This document shows, one piece after another, positions 50,301 through 62,300 of a DNA stretch of 64,000 nucleotides. This stretch comes from Sipunculus nudus. Taxonomy: Eukaryota; Annelida; Sipuncula; Golfingiida; Sipunculidae. The stretch spans positions 7,167,676 to 7,231,675 of the forward strand of contig CM049311.1 in NCBI GenBank assembly GCA_026874595.1, read 5' to 3'. Position numbers and translations under genes: made by a program. How positions within the stretch are numbered: position 1 is the first letter of the stretch; each line of letters opens with the position of its first letter. The notes beneath the pieces are model-generated. The model was not told the DNA's origin. It saw only the letters and a program-made list of their open reading frames with translations, and did not search any database.

Positions 50301-53300
50301 TATATTCATACTTTAATATTTTGTATAACTATTCGTCCATAGGTACCTATGTACATGCCAGAAATTATGTCAATATTGTGTAATATGTAGACATAGTGGG
50401 CATCACAATAATGTACCTTGTCAAGACTAAAGAGATATTGTGTCAAACAGTCACATATTCATAAATCACTTCATCAGCATAGTTAATCATAACATCATAT
50501 CTGTCAAATTGAACGCTTGCAGACTACCATACACTTTAGATCCTTCAACAAATAGCCTTATCATCTACTACTGCTTATTACTGCTTTCATTGCATTCATA
50601 TTTGCTCAAATATATCACAATTTTCAACCCCTCCTAAATAAATAAAAAATAAACCACTTTATTTGACTCTATTAATCCATCAGTCAGGTAATTTCATTTA
50701 TCATTTACTCACATATTACATTACATTCCTTTATAATAGCCCAACATGTACATGATATTCATAAGCTTTATCGACTCGATATAGTATCACAGTGGAGAAA
50801 CATTTATAATCCAATCACGATCAGCTGAGCGCCATGACCCATGGGTCCCTTGTTGAGACCTTTAAAAATGTGAACATCTGTTAACAGGGCACAAATCTTA
50901 AAGACTGGACCTAGAATCTTCATTCTTGACACATTGAGAGACCTATGAAATGTCTCCATGGAAACCTGAAATTAGGTCTCTGTTACCCATATCCTTTGAG
51001 CTGTGGGGCTCCCAATTACCACCAAGAATAATGAAAAATTTGATAAAAACAAACTGTAACATCTCAATAACTTCAACACTGATGGTCTTGATTTGCGGCA
51101 TACATATTGATCATGAGATGTTCCATCAGTTCCTGCAGACTGGTGGCGCCACCTGTATTTTTTTCATTTTTTTACGAATATTTTTCTCTAATTTTGAGAC
51201 CTTTAAAAATGTGAACATCTGTTAACAGGGCACAAATTGTAAAGACTGGACCTAGAATCTTCATTCTTGACACATTTAGAGACCTTTGAAAAGTCTCCAT
51301 GGTAACCAGAAATAAGGTCTCTGTTACCCATATCCTTTGAGCTATGGGGCCCCAAAGTACCCCCCAGAATAGAAAAAAATTTCATACAAAAGCTTCAATA
51401 TCTCATTAACTACATCACTGATGGTCATGATTTTTGGCATACATATTGATCATGAGATGTTTCATCAGTTCCTGCAGACTGGTGGCGCCACCTGTATTTT
51501 TAGATTCTTTACGAATTGTTTTCTCTGTTTTTAAGGTCTTTAAAAATGTGAACATCTGTTAACAGGGCACAAATTGTAAAGACTGGACCTAGAATCTTCA
51601 TTCTTGACACAGTGAGAGACCTATGATAAGTCTCCATGGAAACCTGAAATAAGGTCTCTGTTTCCCATATCGTTTGAGCTGTGGGGCTCCCAAATTAACC
51701 CCCCCCCCCCCCCAGAATAATGAAAAATTTGATAAAAACAAACTGCAACATCTCAATAACTACATCAATGATGGTCATGATTTTTGGCACACATATTGAT
51801 CATGAGATGCTCCATCAGTTCCTGCAGACTGGTGGCGCCACCTGTATTTTTTTATTTTTTACAAATAGTTTTCTCTATTTTTGAGACCTTTAAAAATGTG
51901 AACATCTGTTAACAGGGCAAAAATCGTATAGACTGGACCTAGAATCTTCATTCTTGACACAGTGACAGACCTATGAAAAGTCTCCATGGAAACCTGAAAT
52001 TAGATCTCTGTTACCCATATCTTTTGAGCTATGGGGCCCCTAAAACCCCCGAAAATAGACAAAAATTTCATACAAAAACTTCAATATCTCATTAACTACA
52101 TCACTGATGGTCATGATTTTTGGCGTACATATTGATCATGGACTGTTTCATCAGTTCCTGCAGACTGGTGGCGCCACCTGTATTTTTCAATTTTTTACGA
52201 ATAGTTTTCTCTATTTTTGAGACCTTTAAAAATGTGAACATCTGTTAACAGGGCACAGATCGTATAGACCTGACCTAGAATCTTCATTCTTGACACAGAG
52301 AGAGACCTATGAAAAGTCTCTATTGAAACCTGAAATTAGGTCTCTTTTACCCATATCTTTTGAGCTATGGGGCCCCAAAATACCCCCCGAAAAATAGACA
52401 AAAATTTCATACAAAATTTTCAATATCTCATCAACTACATCACTGATGGTCATGATTTTGGCATACATATTGATCATGGTGTGTTTCATCAGTTTCTGCA
52501 GACTGGTGGCGCCACCTGTATTTTTCAATTCTTTATGAATTTTTTTCTCTATTTTTGAGATCTTTAAAAATGTGAACATCTGTTAACAGGGCACAAATTG
52601 TAAAGACTGGACCTAGAATCTTCATACAAAAATTTCATACAAAAACTTCAATATCTCATTAACTAATTCGGGTCCCCATAGCTCGAAGAATATGGGTAAC
52701 ATATTGATCAAGAGGTGATTTATCAGTTTCTGCAGACTGGTGGCGCCACCTGTATTTTTGTTAACTTACGAATAGTTTTCTCTATTTTTGAGATCTTTAA
52801 AAATGTGAACATCTGTTAACAGGGCACAAATTGTAAAGACTGGACCTAGAATCTTCATTCTTGACACATTTAGAGACCTTTGAAAAGTCTCCATGGAAAC
52901 CTGAAATTAGGTCTCTGTTAACCATATCCTTTGAGCTATGGCACTCCAAAGTACAGCTCAGAATAATGGAAAATTTGATACAAAAGTGAAGTATCTGAAC
53001 AACTAATCCAGAGATCACCATGATTCTATGCATGGATATTGATTATGGAGTGTTTCATCTGTTTCTGGAGACTGGTGGTGCCACCTATATTTTATTCAAT
53101 TTTTTTAATTTTTTCCTCAATTTTTGAGACCTTTAAGGATGCTGTCATCTGTTAACGTTTGGTGTGCCACCTCTATTTTTTTCAAATTTTTATGAATTTT
53201 TTTCTCTATTTTTGAGATCTTTAAAGAATAGGTTATCTGTCAACAGGTTACAAATCGTAACAACTGGACCTAGAATCTTTATTCTTATCATGCAAGGAGG

Positions 53301-56300
53301 CCCATGAAAAGTGTCTGTGGAAACCTGAAATCAGGTCTCTGTTTCCCATATTCTTTGAGCTATGGGGAACCAGAAGTATCCCTCAGAATAATGAAAAATT
53401 TGATACAAAAGCTGAAGTATCTAAACAATTAATGCAAAGATCACCATGATTCTAAGCATGGATATTGATTATGGAGTGTTTCATCAGTTTCTGGAGACTG
53501 GTGGTGCCACCTATATTTTATTCAATTTTTTTAATTTTTTCCCCCAGTTTTTGAGACCTTTAAGGATGCTGTCATCTGTTAATGTTTGGTGTGCCACCTC
53601 TATTTTTTTTCAAATTTTTACGAATTTTATTCTCTATTTTTGAGACGTTTAAAGAATAGGTTATCTGTCAACAGGGTACAAATCGTAACAACTGGACCTA
53701 GAATCTTCATTCTTGTCATGCAAGGAGGCCCATGAAAAGTGTCTGTGGAAACCTGAAATTAGGTCTCTGTTTCCCATATCCTTCAAGCTATAGGACTCCG
53801 AAGTATCCCTCAGAATAATGAAAAATTTGATACAAAAGCTGAAGTATCTAAACAACTAATGCAAAGATCACCATGATTCTTTGCATGGATATTGATTATG
53901 GAGTGTTTCATCAGTTTCTGGAGACTGGTGGTGCCGCCTATATTTTATTCAATTTTTTTAATTTTTTCCTCAATTTTTTAGAACTTTAAGGATGCTGTCA
54001 TCTGTTAACGTGGCACAAATTGTAACAACTGGACCTAGAATCTTCATTCTTGTCATGCAAGGAGGCCCATGAAAAGTGTCTGTGGAAATCTTAAATTAGG
54101 TCTCTGTTACCCGTATCCTTCAAGCTATAGGACTCCGAAGTATCCCTCAGAATAATGGAAAATTTGATACAAAAGCTGAAGTATCTGAACAACTAATGCA
54201 GAGATCATCATGATTCTTTGCATGCATATTGACCAATAAGTCTTTTTATTAGTTTCTGCAGACTGGTGGAGCCACCTGTATTTTTTACGCATTTGTTCCC
54301 CCAATTTTTGGAGATATATAAATACAGACACAATCTTGGCCTGTTGGTTAATCTGTTTGATGCTTCAGTTGAATGGGTATATACTACCATTCAGATGATA
54401 AAATTTCCTTTTGCGAATCTCTTCCCATTCAACTTGTTATGTTAAAAGAGTGAATTTTTTTTTGTTTCAGGACACAGACTCTGAGAGTGGCACAGATTTT
54501 GACAAGGTTAAATTCCTGGAGTGTCAGTTGGACTTGTTTGGCAATTTGTGCTATGTAAGTTAGTAATCAACTACTTCAAAACTTTAAATTATTGACACCA
54601 AAATGAGCATTAACCTTTTCCTGTTTACATTTACTTTAGATTTCGGACCAGATTCTGACTCTCCTCACTTTTATTTTGTTGTATCTTTCCAAAATTTTCA
54701 ACAGTTCCAGGATTTGCTTTAGGATTAAAAAAAAATCTTTAGATCTGAAAATATATATGCAGTATGTTGGACCTGAGAGAATCTAGCCATATGATGGGTA
54801 CATTCTAGGTGCCACTTTAGAGTGCAAACAGTAAAGGGTTAAAGTTAAACCAGTGTTTTCGAATTGTGCATGTAAAATATGAGGTAGTATGATATTATTG
54901 TATATAAACTGATTAGATCTACTGTAAATGTATTTAAGATCACAGGTCACTGGTATCACTTAGTATCATGAGATCTGTTCCTTTAGCCATCTACTTTCAC
55001 CTCTTAAAAAACAACAAACACTAGTGCTTTACTTCATTAGCAAGTATTTATGAATGATACATATATTTTCTGTTTACTTGGTTTCTGTATAATGATGTTT
55101 ACAGGGTCGCAACAGTTTTGCCATAAATACCATTGCCAAAACACTGAAGTATCTGACTTGGACTGAAGCATTCACCTGCCTAAGAAATGACAGGCTTCCA
55201 TCCAGCCTGAGGGCAAAGTACTGCAAACTCATAATCAGTGTGTATTATCTGTTATTACTGCAAATGACAGCTATCCTACTCATATCTGTTTTAAAATTGT
55301 GTGGTTTTAAAACACTCTTTGTAAAATCATGTATTTCAAAATAGGTCTTCTAAACATCATTGGGCTTTTAAATCAATCTTCTTGAAAACATATATAACTG
55401 CTTTAAAATCACTCTAAAAGTTAATGTCTTGTTTTAAGTACTTTCATATATATATATATATAGCTTGATAAAGAGTGCAATCAGAATACCCAGCTGTCCT
55501 GGAATTGAGAGAAAACCTTAAATTAGTTTTCTTTTTACCAATCTGAGATGGAAGTCAGGGAATTGACGTAAATGCTTCAGATAAGGGAAGAGTCAGGGAA
55601 TTTTAGGAGTATATTTTTGTATTATGTATAATGTCCAAACAATGTACCGTGTTATTGATTGGGTATGGTGGTTTTGTAGTGTGCTACTCCACAAAAAATG
55701 GTAAAAAAATAATTACCACTGCATTTTCAAAACCTGTCTGGGGATATCCAGGGAATTTTGTTAACAAGAAATGCTTGGAACACTGAAGATGTTATTAATG
55801 CAGTAAATAAATCTTACAGCTAAGGGAATAATAAATAATATGAAATCTTAATAATTATATGCAACAATATAATAGATTGTTTTTTCATACAGATCTGTTT
55901 GTGGATATTGAGGGTCACTACCCTATATTGGAGTACCCCAATCTCAGCTTTGATTATCTCCAGCTTGGCTCAGACCACACCTTCATCAAGGATAGGATAC
56001 ATAGGGTAGGCACAGTCTAAACTACATATATATCATTATCATATACATTGGAGGTTCACAGTTGTAGGTACACCTTGTACAGTAGGCATACAGAATAATT
56101 AAGGCCACTCTAAAGACTTCCAAGAAACAGCTTCCTGTTTTTCATAAAATGGCTTTCTGCTGGTATCTAATAGATATTTACCTCCACCAAGAGGGTATGC
56201 TTTCATGCCTGTTGGTGTGTTTGTGTTATTGTGTTTGTGTTTGGTCACAACATAACTTGTGTAATCACCAACAGAATCTCATGAAATTTCAAGGGGAATT

Positions 56301-59300
56301 CGGGAAAGGGCCAATGAATAATCAATAGATTTTTTTATGGATCCAGAACATGGTCTGGATTCAGGAATGACATCAAGGAATATTTACATATTCACAGTCA
56401 CTTATGCACAAATGAACCTGGGAATATGGGCTGATAAAATGAATGCAAACGTGGTTTTGGGAGCATCCTACTATGTTTAATGACTGTATTATGTAATCAT
56501 AACTAACATAAGATTATATGACAGGTAGATGATGAAGAATTGCTCAGATTCCAACAACTGCATGACTGGTTGACTGGTTTCCTTGACAACAATCAGTGTA
56601 TGATAGCATCAGATATCTCCAAGAATATTTTGATTGATCAAGTGAGTATATTTTCAGGCATTTGTATGTTTTATTAGTTTCTTTAGTTAAGGTCTTTGGT
56701 TAATTATTTTTTGCAGTGCATGGCAAATAATATGATGAGAGATAATTCAGCCATGTACAAGGATTGCAGGAAAAGGAATTATTATTTTGCAGGCCAGGTG
56801 TCACAAACACTGATCAGCATCCAATATTTAAGTGTATGGAATGTTTTCTGAAATTTGACTTGGATGACTTTCTAAATTTTTTCAGCAGTTTTTCAGTTTT
56901 TAAGGATTTAATTGGGTCTTTTTAGATTTACAGTAGTAAGGGTGTGATATGCAGTGATCAGATGTCTAAAATGAAATAAAAGGTGAAATTCCTTGCTAAT
57001 TTCTGTTAAATATCAAGTGCTGCAATCTTTATCTTTTGCCATATTCAAAATGTTCACAGGTGAACACACACACTTTGTCCCTTTTCAAAGGCCTCGGTCT
57101 ATCCTTTTCGTTGAACTCTGCAGAAAGACCCTAACAAAAGTATACCAGCTAAAGTATACCAGCAGTGATGCAAGCAGGAGAAGAGGCAGGGACCTGACTG
57201 GTGGCCTGTGTGCACGGTCAGAACCCCATTGTTCTGCCAGTCATCCTGGCCTCTCTCTCTCGGAGGGTAATGTAAGCACCGAAAGGTCATGGTCACCAGA
57301 TGTAGATGGTGCTCTTTGCACATTCTAATGGCCACCTCTACCAGATGCAGATGTCAGGACTTAGTGCTGCCATCTAGTGGTCAATTTGATAACTAACTTT
57401 GATGATATTTAATATAATATGCCAGAAGCATACAGTATTGAGAATATGTTTAACAGGTAATTTTAATTACAACATTGTTATTCCAGGTCCTGCAGCTGGT
57501 CCACCACCTGGTACAGTTTGGGTATTATGGTGATGTTGATGACATTAAACAGCTTGTGAAACCCTTGATGGGACTGATGGATGGCAGGAATGATCAGAAG
57601 ATGCTCAGAGCTACCCAGAGGAGGACCAGATACGGTCAGCATCTATTGATTAATTCATCCAAATGCAGGGTTTCTACACTTCCTGTACATTCTAATTTAT
57701 AGTAATTTATATTGCAGTTTGTTGCAAGGTTTGCTAAATAACAAGATGAAGTTTGCTCTTTTGGCCCCAGTTGAACACATTTACGACAGGAAATATAATT
57801 GCCTAAACATAATTATGATCTTTGTTTATATTATAGATAATCTTATAAAATTCTAAATGAAACTTTTGTATGTGATCAAAATATTTTGTAGAAATCATAC
57901 CAATTGTTTTGTATGCCTGTTTGATTGATTTAAGTTCAGCCCTCTGTTTTTTTTTCAGACAAGGAAGATGATAGCCTTGAGGCAAGGTACCAAAAAGGAG
58001 AGCGATACCTGAAAAACCCTGAGACTGAGGCAATTGTCAATGCCAAGTACAGGTTTGTCATTTTACCATGTTTTTTTTATTGCTTGTATATGTAGACTAA
58101 TTTATTAGTAGTCATCCTGCATGCTTATCATATCAACAAAACATAAGATAACCTATATATAATATATGAAATCTTTTTATTTCAGATTATATAGGCCAGA
58201 CAATATTTTTTTTATAACTTTTTTTCTCTCAGTTATGGCTAAATTGAATAGTTTAAAGATGCTGTATTCTGTACTTCATGTAACCACATATTTCTTGGTA
58301 TGTGTCAGTGTGGTAGTCAGTTTGATCTTCCAGGGCCATGGGAGTGCTGGAGCTACTACTTACATTCCAATTCAACCGGCGATTAGAGACATTTGTGTCG
58401 TTGTTCACACATTCAGAGGGCAGGAAGACAAGCTTGGGGAGACTGACACAGCGTGAAATAACTGATGTCCAAGAAGTCTCGTTCTTGTGAGTATAGTTTG
58501 TTGATTGTAAATTCTGTATGTGGTATTTTGTGCAGTATTTTTGACAAATATTTCTCTTTACTATGAAAGTGGGGTGACATAGATGGCAGAGAGGGTTCAA
58601 AACACTAAAAAAGAAAATGCCTTATAGGTTAATGAACATATTATAATGCCCACAGACCATATATTTGTATCCCAAGACAAAGTTGGGGGATGCTATGGTG
58701 TTATGAAGGTCCTGCCGCCTTGAAGAAAAATTTTGTCTGCGCGATAACTAAAAAAAATTCACAGATCTTTACCAAACTTGAAAGGTGCATATAGATATGG
58801 GTCATGGGATAAGGCCTATTCAAATTAGGGTCATGACCATTATTATTAGAGTGGCATTGACCTTGAATATTTCCCTGTTTGGTGAAAATTATACAAAATC
58901 TTAAATATCTTTAGGAAGGATGCATTGATTGGTCCAAAAATCAAGCTGATCAAAGATCTTGGATAGCTCTGTCTTGTACATTAGACTGGTAGCACCACCT
59001 AGTATCCTTTTTTTGTTTTCATGTCTTTTAATACCCCCATCATTGCCACTTGACAGTACTGTGAGCATTATAAGTAAAAAATAATGGAGAGATTTCTTTC
59101 ATATTTCATTCTTGCACATGCATAGATATGGATTATGGAATGAGGTATATTTAAATTGTGGTCTTGACCTTTACAATGGAAGAGGCCTTAAATTTTAATA
59201 TTTCAGAATTTGGTGAAAGTCCCACAAAATCTTAAATATATCAATAAGGGATGCATGGATTGGTCCAAAACAAATGGACCAAAGATCTTGGATAGCTTTG

Positions 59301-62300
59301 TTTTCTGCAGGGGACAGGTGGCGCCACCTTTTGTCCTTTCCTTGTTTTCGCGCCTTTTAAATTAGGGTCATCATCCTTGCCATGTGACAGTAAGGTAAGC
59401 ATTATAAGTAAAAAAAACTAACAGACAGATTTTTTTCATATTAAGCGTATACATAGATATGGGTTATTGGATGAGATATATTTAAATTGGGGTCATGACC
59501 TTTTGTAGGAGAGTTGCCTTGACCTTGAATTTTCCCAAATTTGGTGAAAAAAAAGTTTCTCAAGTTAATAGATGTATATCTGAATATCAAAATGAAAGAT
59601 GTAAGGTGATAAGTTGTTGAAAGAGACTAGTGACCTTGACCTTGGTTTTGAAGGTCATACCAGAAGAAACCCTGGTGGCTTGCCAAGTGTCTGTAAATGC
59701 TTCTGCATGAAGATGGGGCCTGCTGTTGAAGGGGGGGGGGGATTAATTGTTTGGGGATACTAATTTCTGGTTAAAGGCTGGTTTATTGTAAGTGACACAA
59801 AATTTCACTTTGTCAAAAATGATGAAAATGTTTATAACATCATCAAGGTTTTCAGTGCTTTTTTTGTATGGGTGATGCTGCCACTCGTCTCAGTAGACTC
59901 TCTTACAGAGGTGTATAATACTGCTGCTGTTTCTGTTTGTGTAATATTTAATTTATTTTATTTGTTGGCAGCACCAAGAGGAAAGCTTTGTCGGAGGTGG
60001 AGAATGTGATTGAGGCCACGGCATATTTGGATTTGAAGGACATCACACCAGTCTTAATGGTTTGTATTAGATTCAGCAGCTGTTAATGGGTAATTGGTAT
60101 ATTTAATAAATTTTTAGCATCCAGGATTCAAATACTTTCTTGTACCTTTTCGTAAATGTGATTGAGGTTTTAAATTTTTGATGGTTAAACTTAGTGTGAC
60201 AGCCATGCAAGTTGTTTCACTTGCATTAGGAACATGTATTGTCGCATTTCAGGTTCCATGAATGCAAACTCTATATGGCAACTATAGAAAATGGGTGACC
60301 CTTTGGGTCACCATTGTGGAGCCTGTGGGAAGGCACATTGTTGCTGTACATATCATGCTAAAATTATTATAATACTGAGCACCAGATTTCACCACCTTAT
60401 GGTCTGGGGTTGGTGGGGGTGGGGGGGGGGGGGTCAATGTCACACCAGCCAACATGCAGAAGACGGATCAAATGTGCTGCTTCCAGCTTGTGATTCGGTC
60501 TGAAATGTAATTCTTTCATAGTGTAAATCCAAAATTGATATGAATTCTTTAAGTTAGCACATTTGAGTTATGCTGACACCAAAGTAGTATTTCTTCTGCT
60601 TTTAGAAACAAAATGACAAACAGACCCTCACAGTTTAAGTAGTATAAAGATCTTCAACACAAGCAGAGTATTTGAAGTTGGCACAGAAAGGTTTCATGTA
60701 TTTTATGCCACCTTTCTATGTTCATAATTATATTTTCCGTATTATGACAGGACCTGAGTAACTACCAGTATGACAAGATGGTCAACAAGTCCATGATGTT
60801 GTTGAACAAGCTGTACACAGCAAGAGCTGACAGCTTCAAGTACGTCATTGAATCTCAGGTAGGTACCTTGTGCTCTGGCTATAAACAAACAAACAAGAAC
60901 CACCTTTACTCTGATTTTCTGGTACCTGTTGCAATAATGTGGTCAAAGTCATGTTCTAAATTTATTTAAACAGGCCCCAGACCTTCTTGGAAAAAACTGT
61001 CATCCTAAGGATACAACTGCCAGATATTCTGTTGCTTCAAAATTGCATTATTTTAAATTTTTATAATTCCATGAATTCAGTGAATCGTTTTCAATGAATA
61101 TTTGTATAAAAAATTATAGATTGTTTCAGAGTCACTGATATTTCCACTTCTGTTCTCAATAGTATTTCTATTTGTAGCAAAATATGGGAGTCTCGCTGTT
61201 TCTTTGAATAATTTGACAACCGGATTACAGCTTTAAGTATTATTACAACTTAGTTAAATTTGTTTATGTGTATGCAGCACTTAAAAAAATTATAAAATTC
61301 CGACAACAATGACCAATTAAGTAGCGGCTGATGACATATTATAGAAGACGTGTGATTGCATAAAGCCCTGTACTGTGATGGTAAATAGATATTAAATAGT
61401 TCCTTATAAATTCATAAAAATGTCATCAAAGTTGGTACTTTTGGAAGCGTCTGAACTTGACAGTTTTTCTCATGTTTGCAAAATATTGTGAGTATTTTGA
61501 AGTGTTCATGTTTCTAATTGTCTTCCCAGGTTCTGTTGACTGATAAATCGAGGGAGGTATACAGGTATGTCTGGCAGCACATGCCTCAGATCAGGAGGTT
61601 ACACAAGTCAAAACTAACAGAACAACAGGCAGGTGATGTGGTCAAAATCCTGGACAAATTTTCAAGGTAATTACCAAATACCAGTAATAGCAAGAACTTA
61701 CCAGATTAAGAACATATATAGGTTCACTTGGCAAACAAGTGCATGAACGTAGCAGATATGATAACATTTTGACATCATGTACAGTGTGTCAAGGATTTCC
61801 ATTCAATTTATAATATAGATGTATTTCATGGTTGATTCATGTTGTGCATGTAAACTGTGAGTTTTTATAGTATCTTTATGAGTTACACTAAAACAGTTAA
61901 ATTTGTAGATTTTATTAGAGCAGAAAGAAATTCACATTTTATTTATGTCTACACATAAGAATATATGATTAACTTTACACTCTACCATTCAGCAGTAAAT
62001 TGGGACTGCAGCAGAAATATTTAGATTAATTCTCTTCAGGTACTGCCTGCTCGTGTCTGTATTTTACCTGTCCCACAAGGCTTATGTTTAAGTTGTCTAC
62101 TGTTAACAGTTAAAGATATCTATATATATGTATTATCCATATTGATGCAGAATATTGAATTGTGTATGGTGGCAAATAATTATGCCAATTGTTATAAATA
62201 CTTTCATCAGAACAATTATTACAAATTCACAAAATTTGTTCACATGTCTTCTGCTAATCATATAACTTAGTCACATATGATGTTTTGGACAAAATACATA

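Larger units (their letters stand above)
47713..50854 (+). mobile_element. Family A element, inner copy, inserted in the 338-bp array
   Basis: 5' AGCTCAGCTGACTATAAG. 3' TCAGCTGAGCGCCATGACCCATGGGTCCCTTGTT. The flanks join as ctctattttt + gagacctttaaaa, exactly the sequence of uninterrupted sister monomers (for example near 47034), so the element entered at oligo-T with no target duplication. The interior has a (TCCG/TCTG)n start and an AT-rich body. Confidence 0.75.
46644..54335 (+). mobile_element. Family A Helentron-like element, copy 2 (outer, 3' end not found)
   Basis: Starts AGCTCAGCTGACTGTAAG after oligo-T, followed by (TCTG/TCCG)n. It is filled by a roughly 338-bp tandem array, interrupted from 47713 to 50854 by a second family A copy. 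No CCATGGGTCCCTTGTT end follows the array, so the 3' end is lost or too diverged; the right boundary is approximate. Confidence 0.55.

Noticed and set aside
50870-52810. Regular repeats resembling a CRISPR array
   Set aside because: Monomers are about 338 bp and contiguous, without short repeats and unique spacers, and the genome is animal.
56993-57328. Overlapping open frames on both strands in intron 21
   Set aside because: No family signature; a small less AT-rich patch explains the lack of stops.
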